Source of the DNA: an uncultured Lachnospiraceae bacterium
GTDB taxonomy: Bacteria > Bacillota > Clostridia > Lachnospirales > Lachnospiraceae
Length of the DNA stretch: 24,823 bases
Assembly (NCBI GenBank): GCA_910579645.1
Contig: CAJTVK010000063.1
Span: forward strand, 1 to 24,823
Direction of reading: 5' to 3'
The notes under the pieces were generated by a model. It was not told the DNA's origin and ran no database searches. It worked only from the letters and a program-made list of their open reading frames with translations. Position numbers and translations under genes: made by a program. This document shows, piece after piece, positions 8,718 through 16,032 of the stretch (position 1 is its first letter; each line of letters begins with the position of its first letter).

Positions 8718-8748
8718 TCCCGGCGCGGCCAGTGAAGCCGCACCGGGA
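8718..8748. terminator. GC-rich hairpin between RND gene and broken TetR gene
   Basis: TCCCGGCGCGG (8718-8728) pairs with CCGCACCGGGA (8738-8748), 11 pairs with one mismatch. No T-run follows, so it is a poor intrinsic terminator for the RND transcript. Its 3' arm ends inside the GGGAGG that serves the next gene, so in RNA it could instead hide that ribosome binding site. Both roles are inference. Confidence 0.4.
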
Positions 8749-8762
8749 GGTCCGGAAGGGAT

Positions 8763-9372
8763 ATGGGGGCATATATGAAGGGTGATTTGCTGCCGAAGGT
8801 AAAGGCATTGTATGAGGCGGTTTTAGAGCTGATAGGAGAAAATGTAGACATACGCGATGTGAAAGTATCCGATATTACCAAACGTGCGGGGATAGGAAAG
8901 GGTACGGCTTACGAATATTTCAGCAACAAGGAAGAAATTATAGGCAGCGCGCTGCTTTACCATATAGATGTGGCAGATGATGGACAGCCTGGCTAAAATA
9001 GAGAAATTTTATGATATGTTTGATTATCTGCTCTTATGCATGGATATGGAGATAGCGAAGCGGGATTGCCTGATACAGTTTATTCAGCTGATGATTGACA
9101 ACGGGCCGGTCAGCCGGCTGCTGCAGAAGAAAATCAAGGAGAATGATGCCGGGATACGGAAGCCCGAGGATGTGCTTGAGCAGGTTCTGCAGGCAGGCAT
9201 CCGGCAAGGGGAGATTAAGGCACGGATGCCTATGTTTTATATGAATATGGTGGTTATGTCCAAAATACTGGTTTATGCCATATACCTTACTTCCGGGGAG
9301 AAGGAGGGGAAACCTGACGGACAGCAGATGCATCGGCTTCTTTATGAGGGGCTGCTGAAAGAGTTGGGGTGA
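8763..9372 (+). pseudogene. TetR-family regulator interrupted by a frameshift
   Basis: Two adjoining frames together make one TetR protein. The first (from ATG 8763) encodes the helix-turn-helix VSDITKRAGIGKGTAYEYF and SNKEEIIGSALLYHID, then drifts to a stop at 8994-8996. The next frame takes up at about 8968 with QMMDSLAKIEKFYDMFDYLL and continues as a helical ligand-binding domain to 9372. The span is 610 bases, 3x203+1, so removing one base between about 8958 and 8975 would restore a 202-residue protein, the normal TetR size. GGAGG and GGAAGG precede the start. It follows the exporter gene and may once have regulated it. A sequencing error or phase variation would look the same. Confidence 0.8.
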
Positions 9373-9445
9373 TGTGGTTGGGGGAGGACGCATCAGCAGG
9401 GGAAGGACGGCCTGTCTGGCCTGTGCATATGCATGGCGGCAGGTT

Positions 9446-9679
9446 GTTCCTGCCCGGCGGGCGGCGGCTGTATGCGTCGGTCTGATTTCTGTATCAAAAA
9501 CGGGGAATTTCTAACTGTTTTTTGCGGCCGTCTTGCTGCCACGGCGGCTGAACTCCCTTCGGTCGGACAACGCCGCCTGAAACGGCAGCAAGACGGCCGC
9601 AAAAAGCAGTAAGAAATTCCGCCGTTTTTTCTAAAGAAATCAGACCGGCGCATACAGCCGCCGCCCGCCGGGCAGGAAC
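9446..9679. repeat. 234-bp imperfect palindrome
   Basis: The outer 31 bases are perfectly self-complementary: GTTCCTGCCCGGCGGGCGGC onward at 9446-9476 against 9649-9679. Pairing continues inward with few mismatches, including GGTCTGATTTCT (9479-9490) with AGAAATCAGACC, and TTTTTGCGGCCGTCTTGCTG (9509-9528) with its complement near 9586-9605, to a loop of about 25 bases (CTCCCTTCGGTCGG, about 9553-9566). No reading frame uses it and no transposase is present. It fills most of the gap between the broken TetR and the DUF1836 gene. It resembles a MITE or large BIME; a structured RNA is an alternative. Confidence 0.85.
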
Positions 9680-9709
9680 CCTAAAATTGATTTCCTGATA
9701 AAGAAATGC

Positions 9710-9738
9710 TTGCTATGTGGTTTTGGGTACTATATAAT
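9710..9738 (+). promoter_or_regulatory. Promoter of the DUF1836 gene
   Basis: TTGCTA (9710-9715) and TATAAT (9733-9738) are 17 bases apart, and the ATG follows 20 bases after the -10 box, so the leader is very short. The promoter begins 30 bases after the end of the palindrome. Confidence 0.65.
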
Positions 9739-9757
9739 AGAGTGCAGAGGTGTTGTT

Positions 9758-10360
9758 ATGACAATAGATAAAGACAACTTATTGGACAGTATTATGGAGA
9801 GCCTTGACCGCATACAGCATATTAAGCTGGAGGATATCCCTAATATAGACTTATATATGGATCAGGTAACTACTTTTGTGGAAAAGAAGCTGAAGAATAC
9901 GGCACGGCATCCGGAAGAGGATAAGATTCTGACGAAGACGATGATTAATAATTATGCAAAGAATGATTTGCTTCCTCCGCCGGTGAAAAAGAAATATTCC
10001 AGGGAACATGTGGTGCTGCTGATTTTCATATATTATTATAAGGGAATTCTGACAATTAATGATATTCAGGCACTTTTAAAACCTCTGACCGGTCAGTTTT
10101 TCCAGAATGAGAATCTGGATTTAGGGGATATTTATGAGGAAGTCTTTGGCTTGGAAAAGAAGCATGTGGATTTAATGAAAGAGGATATTCTGCAGAAATA
10201 TGTGCAGTCCAAGGAGACTTTTCAGGATGCGCCGGAGGAGAGCCGGGAGATGCTGCAGCTTTTTTCGTTTGTCTGCATGCTGAGTTTTGATGCTTATGTG
10301 AAAAAATTACTGATAGAAAAAATTGTGGACAGCATGTATCCGCAGGGCAGAAAAGATTGA
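9758..10360 (+). CDS. DUF1836 family predicted DNA-binding protein
   Basis: This 200-residue cytoplasmic protein matches the DUF1836 family by its plan: an N-terminal helix with DKDNLLDSIMESLDRIQHIK, then KILTKTMINNYAKNDLLPPP (about residues 51-70), which resembles the recognition helix and wing of MerR-like helix-turn-helix domains, then KKKYSREHVVLLIFIYYYKG and a helical C terminus. Family members are thought to be transcriptional regulators, but targets are unknown. The start is MTIDKDN: GAGAGG is weak but suitably placed, and an earlier in-frame ATG at 9710 overlaps the promoter. It converges on the XRE gene, sharing a terminator. Confidence 0.85.
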   Translation: MTIDKDNLLDSIMESLDRIQHIKLEDIPNIDLYMDQVTTFVEKKLKNTARHPEEDKILTKTMINNYAKNDLLPPPVKKKYSREHVVLLIFIYYYKGILTINDIQALLKPLTGQFFQNENLDLGDIYEEVFGLEKKHVDLMKEDILQKYVQSKETFQDAPEESREMLQLFSFVCMLSFDAYVKKLLIEKIVDSMYPQGRKD

Positions 10361-10372
10361 TGTACGGATAGG

Positions 10373-10403
10373 AAAAAGGAATGTCAGCCAGGCATTCCTT
10401 TTT
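10373..10403. terminator. Bidirectional intrinsic terminator
   Basis: AAAAAGGAATG (10373-10383) pairs perfectly with CATTCCTTTTT (10393-10403) around a nine-base loop. With A-runs on one side and T-runs on the other it can stop transcription from both convergent genes. The last codons of the XRE gene lie within it. Confidence 0.85.
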
Positions 10404-10869
10404 GTGTGTCAGTCAGGCGATTGGAATTGCTGCCGTCATGCTCCGTATGGAAGCCGCCGTCCTCGCTGCCGCAGTTCGTATGGCTGTCTTCGTTGCTGCT
10501 GCCGCCGGCAGCTTTTTCTTCCTTGTCGCAGGCTATCAGGAACAGTTTCAGCATGCGGAGGGCATAGTCGCGGTTTTTCTTGCTGCAGCTGTCCAAAAGG
10601 CTCATGACGGCGGATACTTCTTCCGTATGGATTTTTTCCCGCTCTTTTTTTATGTCCCCCAGCAGGATATAGTCCAAGGACATATTCAGTGTTTCGGAGA
10701 GTGCCAGCAAAGTTTCTATGGACATTCCGCAGTTGCCGCGCTCAATGTCCGCATAATATTTAGGAGCCCTGTTAATTTTTTCCGCCATTTCATCCTGCGT
10801 CATCTCCAGCAATGTGCGCTTCAGACGCAGCCTGTCGCCTGCAGCCAGGCGGTCATATGTCTGATTCAT
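10384..10869 (-). CDS. XRE-family transcriptional regulator
   Basis: This 161-residue protein has an N-terminal Cro/C1-type helix-turn-helix (about residues 8-70): LRLKRTLLEMTQDEMAEKI, then INRAPKYYADIERGNCGMS and TLLALSETLNMSLDYILLGD, the standard XRE pattern ending in the D-Y-I-L-x-G motif. A helical segment follows (about 84-115), then a hydrophilic tail rich in Ser, Asn, His and Gly (about 118-161) that looks disordered. The start MNQTYDRL was chosen because GGAGG lies eight bases upstream; an ATG 15 bases earlier would overlap that site. Several commensal Clostridia encode similar stand-alone XRE proteins with unknown targets. It faces a long gene-free region full of repeats. Confidence 0.9.
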   Translation of the reverse strand: MNQTYDRLAAGDRLRLKRTLLEMTQDEMAEKINRAPKYYADIERGNCGMSIETLLALSETLNMSLDYILLGDIKKEREKIHTEEVSAVMSLLDSCSKKNRDYALRMLKLFLIACDKEEKAAGGSSNEDSHTNCGSEDGGFHTEHDGSNSNRLTDTQKGMPG

Positions 10870-10932
10870 AAGCAAAACCTCCATTTTATATCATCCCCGC
10901 ATTTCCGTATTTTATATCCGTATCATAAAACC

Positions 10933-11020
10933 GGGCTGCGGCTTCCCTGTTACGGAATCTGCCCGTTCCAAGTCGCCTGCGGCGAGGGGCAGATTCCCTT
11001 TTCGCTAAATTTACGCATTC
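10933..11020 (+). repeat. Dispersed REP-like hairpin repeat (copy B)
   Basis: About 88 bases match the reverse complement of 18089-18175 at most positions: GCTGCGGCTTCCC, GTTACGGAATCTGCCC, TTCCAAG, CGCCTGCGGCGAGGGGCAGA, TTCCCT and CTAAATTTAC appear in the same order. It can fold into an 11-bp stem (GGAATCTGCCC 10954-10964 with GGGCAGATTCC 10986-10996) capped by TCGCC/GGCGA. It lies in the gap upstream of the XRE gene. Confidence 0.75.
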
Positions 11021-11052
11021 CCAAGACTTTGCAGCAAGTGCAAAGTCTTGGG
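11019..11052. terminator. Perfect 14-bp hairpin
   Basis: CCCAAGACTTTGCA (11019-11032) is followed by a five-base loop and its exact complement TGCAAAGTCTTGGG. There is no T-run on either side, so this is either part of the adjacent repeat or a barrier hairpin rather than a standard terminator. Confidence 0.5.
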
Positions 11053-11093
11053 CTGAACTGTTACGTTATTTCTATTATCTTCTGAAAGAGGTA

Positions 11094-11123
11094 TTGACAA
11101 TACCTGTTATAAGCGTATATAAT
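11094..11123 (+). promoter_or_regulatory. Strong promoter without an adjacent gene
   Basis: TTGACA (11094-11099) and TATAAT (11118-11123) are both consensus, 18 bases apart. GTTTTAA and TTAAAAC (about 11130-11162) flank the expected transcription start as a spaced inverted repeat and could be an operator. The first gene downstream begins at 11528, so a transcript would carry a ~400-nt leader containing the 186-bp palindrome, or encode a non-coding RNA ending there. Confidence 0.65.
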
Positions 11124-11203
11124 AAGTACGTTTTAAGCATAATGTGAAATTACGTTTAAAACAGGACTTTGTGAATGCAGAATCCGAAAAGATACAAAAA
11201 ACA

Positions 11204-11389
11204 CAATGTCATTAACTTAAGCCGCAGGCTGCGTCAGGAAAGATGTTTTTATTCGGACACGCTTTCGTTCTGCGGCAAACGCAGCGGTACTAAGGCACTA
11301 AAATACAGTGCCTAAGTGCCGGCGTTTTTCGAAGGTCCGAATAAAAACATCGTTCCTGACGCAGCCTGCGGCTTAAGTTAATGACATTG
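11204..11389. repeat. 186-bp near-perfect palindrome (MITE-like)
   Basis: The outer arms of 55 bases (11204-11258 and 11335-11389) are complementary at 54 of 55 positions, beginning CAATGTCATTAACTTAAGCC. The 76-base centre has its own hairpin, AGGCACT/AGTGCCT around 11294-11315. The flanks are A-rich on both sides (AAAAAACA against the left end; eight A then CA at the right), compatible with a target duplication but not proof. There is no open frame inside. The near-identity of the arms argues for a recent insertion or ongoing selection on the fold. Confidence 0.9.
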
Positions 11390-11527
11390 AAAAAAAACAA
11401 CAGGAGCAGGATGTGCGCATTTTATGGCAGGGATGCTCCGAAATCAGGTATTGGCATCATAGATGTTAATATAGACCACACTTGGGCAATTTTTGAGGTT
11501 TAAAAAAAGGAAAGGAGAAATGGAACA

Positions 11528-12076
11528 ATGAAAAAGTTTATTGCAGTTTTAAGCGCTTCCGTACTTCTGTGCGCGACCACAGTGTCGGCGGCCAGCCCGT
11601 CTGCGCAGGCAGTGCTGGCATCCGCAGGCTTTACCAACGCATCGGATGCACAGGCAGCGGCAGACCGCGGCATGTCAGCCGGAGAGTATTACAACAATGC
11701 GGTTGTTTCTACACCCGGAGTTGAAAATGCTATGCCGGTAGGACAGGGCGGAAAGATCATTATCAACGGTGTTGCTACGAACTTGACGGCTACACTGTCC
11801 AAAGTAAACAAAAATACGGCATATGATGCCGTAAATCAGGCTACGGCTCTTGGCGGAACTCTTCTTAATGTACTGTCCGTTAAGTTCCCCGGGGCAAATT
11901 ATAATGTGGCTACCATCAATTTCTACTTAAAGGGATTGGCAGGTAACGCAAAGGTTGCTGTTAAACAGTATGTAAACGGCGCATGGATTGACGTAGAAGT
12001 AGTGGAAGTAAGGGAAGACCATGTGGTACTTAACCTGACAAATTCAGGGGCTGTTGCATTTGTAGCGCTTCCTTAA
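11528..12076 (+). CDS. Secreted protein, unknown function
   Basis: This 182-residue protein has a clear Sec signal peptide (MKKFIAVLSASVLLCATTVS, predicted cleavage after VSA at about residue 22), leaving a mature protein of about 160 residues. The mature part begins with a small Ala-rich helical region (SAQAVLASAGFTNASDAQAA) and continues as a probable beta-rich domain with alternating hydrophobic residues (for example NGAWIDVEVVEVREDHVVLN, ending VAFVALP). There are no cysteines after the signal peptide, no LPXTG sorting motif and no lipobox, so it is probably released or non-covalently held at the surface. AAGGAGA precedes the start. It lies 155 bases upstream of the polysaccharide operon. 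I do not recognise the family. Confidence 0.85.
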   Translation: MKKFIAVLSASVLLCATTVSAASPSAQAVLASAGFTNASDAQAAADRGMSAGEYYNNAVVSTPGVENAMPVGQGGKIIINGVATNLTATLSKVNKNTAYDAVNQATALGGTLLNVLSVKFPGANYNVATINFYLKGLAGNAKVAVKQYVNGAWIDVEVVEVREDHVVLNLTNSGAVAFVALP

Positions 12077-12105
12077 GTCAGACAGGCCTGACAGGCAGGC
12101 AAAAA

Positions 12106-12169
12106 GAAAATCATGATTTTCATTAAACCAAAAGTGTGGCAGGGCAGCGGGCCGGATGGCCGGCTGCCC
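12106..12169. promoter_or_regulatory. Palindrome and GC hairpin between secreted protein and glycan operon
   Basis: GAAAATCATGATTTTC (12106-12121) is a perfect 16-base palindrome. It is followed by GGGCAGCGGGCC / GGCCGGCTGCCC (12142-12153 and 12158-12169), a 12-pair stem with one mismatch and a GGAT loop. No T-run follows the stem, so termination would be partial; it may attenuate transcription entering the glycosyltransferase genes. No separate good promoter was found in this gap. Confidence 0.45.
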
Positions 12170-12230
12170 CAAAAGAATTGCAAAAGAACCGGATAGCTTG
12201 GGGCTGCAGGGCTGTCAAAGGGAGCCAGGC

Positions 12231-13379
12231 ATGAAAAAAGTTTTGATTGTTACAACGATAAGCGGATTTTTGGCACAGTTTGAGATGAACGATGTAGGGA
12301 TATTAAAGAATTTGGGCTGCGAACTTCATTATGCTTCCAATTTCCGTAATCCGGTTTATGAATCAGACCAGGAAGAACTGAAACAAAAGGGAATAAGGCT
12401 ATATCAGATAGACATTGAAAAATCGCCGATACATTTGGCTCACAATATAAAAGCATTTTATCAGATATGTAAGGTAATCAGGGAAGAGGGGATAGAACTG
12501 CTGCATTGCCATAATCCTCTTGGCGGCGTGCTGGGGCGGCTGGCTGCATTTTTCTGCCGCAGCCGGAAGGTAAGCGTCATTTATACGGCGCACGGATTTC
12601 ATTTTTATAAAGGGGCGCCGCTGGCCAACTGGCTGTTTTACTTTCCGGCGGAAGCCTTGCTGGCAAGGGTTACGGACTGCCTGATTACCATCAATGAAGA
12701 GGATTATAAAAGGACGGCCGCTTTCCGCCTGAAAGGAAAGCAGATGCGTGTGCAGATTCCCGGGGTAGGGGTGTGCACGGAAAAATTCAGGAAAGAACCG
12801 GAGGCCAGACAGCGGATGCGCCGCAGCCTGGGTATCGGAGAGGATGTTTTTTACATATTATCGGTAGGGGAACTGAATAAGAATAAAAACCATGAAGTCA
12901 TTCTGCGGGCATTGGCCAAGCTGGGCAATCCCAAAATCCATTACGGGATATGCGGGAAGGGGAAACGGGCAGATTATCTGAACAGGCTGGCGGAGGAATT
13001 GGGCATCGGCAGTCAGTTTAAGCTGTATGGTTTCCGGAGGGACATTCCGGATATGCTGCAATGCGCGGACTGTTTTGCTTTTCCGTCCAAGCGGGAAGGC
13101 TTGGGGATTGCGGCTATCGAGGCTATGGCAGGAGGAATTCCTCTGATTACTTCGGACTGCAGGGGGACAAGGGAGTATATGGAAGACGGGGTGACAGGCT
13201 ATATATGCCGGAAAGGCAGCGCGGAGGAATACGCCCATGCAATATCCAGGATGATGGAAGATGCGGAAGGCAGGAGGCGGATGGGAACGGCATGCCGGGA
13301 ACGCGCGGGAAAGTTTGATCTGTCGGAAACGGACAGAATCATGAAGAAGGTATACCGCCGGATGGCGGACAGTGAATGA
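12231..13379 (+). CDS. GT4-family glycosyltransferase
   Basis: This 382-residue cytoplasmic enzyme would transfer a sugar from a nucleotide donor to a lipid-linked glycan. It has two Rossmann-like halves: an N-terminal acceptor domain starting MKKVLIVTTISGFLAQF with LLHCHNPLGGVLGRLAA and YTAHGFHFYKGAP (about residues 88-130), and a C-terminal donor domain starting near YILSVGELNKNKNHEVILRA. The family E-x7-E motif is seen in KREGLGIAAIEAMAGGIPLI (about residues 287-306). The start MKKVLIV is chosen because AAAGGGAG precedes it; an in-frame ATG 75 bases earlier lies inside the hairpin region. It heads the polysaccharide operon, with the GT2 gene 21 bases downstream. Donor and acceptor sugars cannot be deduced. 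Confidence 0.93.
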   Translation: MKKVLIVTTISGFLAQFEMNDVGILKNLGCELHYASNFRNPVYESDQEELKQKGIRLYQIDIEKSPIHLAHNIKAFYQICKVIREEGIELLHCHNPLGGVLGRLAAFFCRSRKVSVIYTAHGFHFYKGAPLANWLFYFPAEALLARVTDCLITINEEDYKRTAAFRLKGKQMRVQIPGVGVCTEKFRKEPEARQRMRRSLGIGEDVFYILSVGELNKNKNHEVILRALAKLGNPKIHYGICGKGKRADYLNRLAEELGIGSQFKLYGFRRDIPDMLQCADCFAFPSKREGLGIAAIEAMAGGIPLITSDCRGTREYMEDGVTGYICRKGSAEEYAHAISRMMEDAEGRRRMGTACRERAGKFDLSETDRIMKKVYRRMADSE

Positions 13380-13400
13380 AAAGGGATAAGGGATGAGGAT

Positions 13401-14300
13401 ATGGGCAGCAGGTCAGGACCGGAAATCAGCGTCATTATGAGTATTTACAACCAGAAGAACAGAAAAAGGCTGGAAGAAGCAGTGACCTCCATCCTGAGAC
13501 AAAGTTTTACGGATTTTGAATTCATCATTTATGACGACGGTTCCGACAGGGAATTGGCAGAGTATCTCTGCCGATATGAGCGGATGGACAAACGGGTAGT
13601 GGTCATCAGCAATCCGGAGAACCATGGGCTTGCCTATTCCCTGAATACCTGCATTCATGTGGCAAGGGGAAAATACTTGGCAAGGATGGACGACGACGAT
13701 ATCAGTGCCGGGAATCGGCTGCAGGTGCAGTATGATTTCATGGAGGCTCACCCGGAGGTGGACTATGCCGGGTGCAATGCAAAGCTGTTGGATGACGGCG
13801 GGGTCTGGGGCTGCCGGAAGATGCCGGAAAGGCCGGATAAGAATACGTTCCTGAAATGTTCGCCCTTTATTCATCCTACGGTGATGATCCGAAGAAAGGT
13901 TTTTGAAGAGGGAAATACTTACTGCGATTCCAAGGAGAACTGGCGCTGCGAGGATTATGAATTGTTCATGCGTCTCTATAAGCTGGGCTATAGGGGGCAT
14001 AACATTCAGGAAGACTTATTTTTTTACCGGGAAGACAGGAATTCTTATGCGAAGCGGAAATTTTGCTACCGCATGGACGAAATGAGGCTTCGGTACAGGA
14101 ATTTCAGGGAACTGGGAATTTTATATCCTGTGGGATGGCTGTATGTGCTCCGGCCGCTTTTGGCGGCAATGATGCCGGCAGGATTGATATGGGGGGCAAA
14201 AAGGCTGTATCACAGGCAGGATGTGAAATATGAAGAATGGAACTGGGAAGAAGAGAGAACAGTATCGGAGAATTTTGAAAAGACTCCCACGGTTGTATGA
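13401..14300 (+). CDS. GT2-family glycosyltransferase
   Basis: This 299-residue enzyme has a GT-A fold. Visible motifs are SVIMSIYNQKN at the nucleotide-binding start (about residues 10-20), IIYDDGSDREL (about 45-55), LARMDDDDIS with the metal-binding DxD (about 93-102), and CEDYELFMRLYKLGYRG near residue 190, the usual ED acid motif. The C-terminal ~50 residues include a hydrophobic stretch (LYPVGWLYVLRPLLAAMM) that may associate with the membrane. GATGAGGAT precedes the ATG. The 3' end overlaps the next gene by 71 bases. It is expected to add one sugar to the exported glycan; the sugar is unknown. Confidence 0.93.
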   Translation: MGSRSGPEISVIMSIYNQKNRKRLEEAVTSILRQSFTDFEFIIYDDGSDRELAEYLCRYERMDKRVVVISNPENHGLAYSLNTCIHVARGKYLARMDDDDISAGNRLQVQYDFMEAHPEVDYAGCNAKLLDDGGVWGCRKMPERPDKNTFLKCSPFIHPTVMIRRKVFEEGNTYCDSKENWRCEDYELFMRLYKLGYRGHNIQEDLFFYREDRNSYAKRKFCYRMDEMRLRYRNFRELGILYPVGWLYVLRPLLAAMMPAGLIWGAKRLYHRQDVKYEEWNWEEERTVSENFEKTPTVV

Positions 14301-15303
14301 ATGTTCGGAACATGCCTATGGGGATTACATGAAGGGGAGGGCAAAGGGGCAGGAGGAAGCATGGGCGGCGGCTTATTGCTATGTGTTCCTGCCTTCCGCT
14401 TTCCTGTATGTACTATGGGTGCTGGCGCATGCGCTGCGGTGCGGAAAGCGGAGGCTTTATTTCCTTTCGGGGGAAAGCTATCTGATGTATCTGATTGCGG
14501 GGCATGTCTGTGAGCGGTGGCAGTTTCCGCTGGAGTGCAGGTATCTTTACCTGCCCGGGGAACCTTGGCAGACAGCGAAGGATATCCGGGAGGGCTCCGG
14601 GCAGCAGGCCGCGCTGCTGAGAGGATATCTGGAGCAGGAAGGGCTGCTGGGGGAGGTTCCTTATGCCCTGGTGTGCGGCGGATGGTCGTCAGGGAGACAG
14701 AAAAGGCTGTGCCGGCTGCTGAAGAAGGCGGGCCATCGGGGAAGGACGGAGGGGTATTATTTTGGTTTGCATAGCTATGCGGAGGGAATGGGGGAAAAGC
14801 TGTGCCACGCATGGTATTTTGCACCGGCCGGCGGCGGCTGGAAAAAGGCATTTTTCAGCCGGGAACTGTTTGACTGTGTGTTTGCATCCCCGGAAGGGGA
14901 AATCGTAGGGTATTGCGTAAGCGGTGGCAGGTATGTGCCGGTATTCGGGGCGGAAGGGAATCCCCACAGAAAAAGGATAGAAACGGAGGCCGCAGTGCTG
15001 CTTCAGTATGCGGAATATTATACGGGAGATTTTGGAAGCGGAAAGGACAGGAAGGGAAGGAATCCGCGCTTGGAAATGTGTGTGGTAACTTGGCTCCTGT
15101 CTTCTTTTATGGGATTTGCCTCCGCGGAAGAGGAGCGGGCGTTCGGCAGCTGCCGGACGGGAAGCGGCAGCGGGCCGGCGGCTTTGCGCGGGGCACGGCC
15201 GCGCCGGAAAGGAAGCAGGGCAGGAGGAAGGGAAGTTGAAGGCAGAAAGCGGAATAAAGCAGTATTTTTTTGTAATCCGGGAACTGACGGCCAGGGAGAT
15301 TAA
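14230..15303 (+). CDS. Polysaccharide-biosynthesis accessory protein, 3' end possibly frameshifted
   Basis: This ~357-residue protein lacks a glycosyltransferase nucleotide motif. It resembles, from memory, HAD-like polysaccharide-biosynthesis proteins: LYFLSGESYLMYLIA, then YALVCGGWSSGRQKRL (about residues 155-170) where relatives have D-x-GW-x-G, then GYYFGLHSY, and NPRLEMCVVTWLLSSFMGF near 280. The N terminus RRILKRLPRLYECSEHAYGD appears native, so the long overlap with the GT2 gene is probably real. After about residue 305 the reading turns Arg/Gly-rich and unlike the rest. A neighbouring frame reaches TGA at 15237-15239, overlapping the TTG start of the permease as TTGA, so a frameshift near 15120-15200 is likely. 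A domain in the glycan operon, but the reaction is not known. Confidence 0.7.
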   Translation: MKNGTGKKREQYRRILKRLPRLYECSEHAYGDYMKGRAKGQEEAWAAAYCYVFLPSAFLYVLWVLAHALRCGKRRLYFLSGESYLMYLIAGHVCERWQFPLECRYLYLPGEPWQTAKDIREGSGQQAALLRGYLEQEGLLGEVPYALVCGGWSSGRQKRLCRLLKKAGHRGRTEGYYFGLHSYAEGMGEKLCHAWYFAPAGGGWKKAFFSRELFDCVFASPEGEIVGYCVSGGRYVPVFGAEGNPHRKRIETEAAVLLQYAEYYTGDFGSGKDRKGRNPRLEMCVVTWLLSSFMGFASAEEERAFGSCRTGSGSGPAALRGARPRRKGSRAGGREVEGRKRNKAVFFCNPGTDGQGD

Positions 15304-16009
15304 AAGGAAGTATGCGCGTTCTTATTTGGGAATTCTCTGGAGCGTTCTGAACCCGCTGCTGTCCATGGCGGTTATGTCCATGATATTTTCCACCATCTTT
15401 AAGAGGAACATAGAAAATTTCCCTATTTATTATTTGACGGGGAGCATTTTCTGGAGCCTGTTCACGGGCGCGACCAATGCGGCAATGACTTCTTTGGTGG
15501 ACAATAAAAGCATGCTGGTGAAATCCAAGCTTCCTATGGGGATATTTCCTCTGTCCAGATGTTTTACTGCCTTGACGAACTTCGGATATTCCTTGGTGGC
15601 ATATGTGGTGATGCTTATGGTATTCCGCATTCCTTTCAGCCCATGCATGCTTATGATTTTTCCGTATGCGGCGGCTTTGTTTCTGTTTTCATTGGGAGTG
15701 GGATACTTGCTGTCGGTGCTGTATACCATGTTCGGGGATATCAAGCATCTTTATTCCATTCTGCTGACGCTTTTGATGTATGCTTCCGCGCTTTTCTATC
15801 CGGTAGAAAGCACGTCGGAGCAGATGCAGAAGGTAATCATAAACAATCCGGTCTACAACTATATTGCCTGCGCAAGAAAATGTGTGCTGGAAGGCGCCAT
15901 GCCGGATGCCAACCAGTGGGCCAGACTGTTTGTCTGGAGCATGGGGGCGTTTCTGCTGGGGAAATGGTGCTTCGGGAGAATGAAGAATAAGGTACTGCAA
16001 AAGGTCTGA
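15236..16009 (+). CDS. ABC-2 type permease for polysaccharide export (Wzm/TagG-like)
   Basis: This 257-residue membrane protein forms the channel of an ABC exporter moving a lipid-linked glycan across the cytoplasmic membrane. The N-terminal amphipathic segment FFVIRELTAREIKRKYARSY followed by LGILWSVLNPLL is diagnostic of the O-antigen/teichoic-acid permease family. Six hydrophobic segments follow (about residues 34-54, 62-82, 107-128, 138-160, 170-188 and 225-243). The TTG start at 15236 is chosen because AGGAGG sits eight bases upstream and the length fits the family; longer in-frame starts add an Arg-rich tail. The ATPase fusion gene begins 24 bases after the stop and is presumably its motor subunit. 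Confidence 0.92.
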   Translation: MKAESGIKQYFFVIRELTAREIKRKYARSYLGILWSVLNPLLSMAVMSMIFSTIFKRNIENFPIYYLTGSIFWSLFTGATNAAMTSLVDNKSMLVKSKLPMGIFPLSRCFTALTNFGYSLVAYVVMLMVFRIPFSPCMLMIFPYAAALFLFSLGVGYLLSVLYTMFGDIKHLYSILLTLLMYASALFYPVESTSEQMQKVIINNPVYNYIACARKCVLEGAMPDANQWARLFVWSMGAFLLGKWCFGRMKNKVLQKV

Positions 16010-16032
16010 CGGCCAGTGGAGGAAAAGATATC

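Noticed and set aside
11204..11389. Riboswitch or T-box leader
   Set aside because: The near-perfect arm symmetry lacks the bulged conserved cores of known riboswitches, and the gene downstream is not metabolic.
14210..14851. Minus-strand open frame of 213 codons opposite the glycan accessory gene
   Set aside because: Pro/Ser/Ala-rich shadow of a GC-rich coding region, without motifs or a ribosome binding site.
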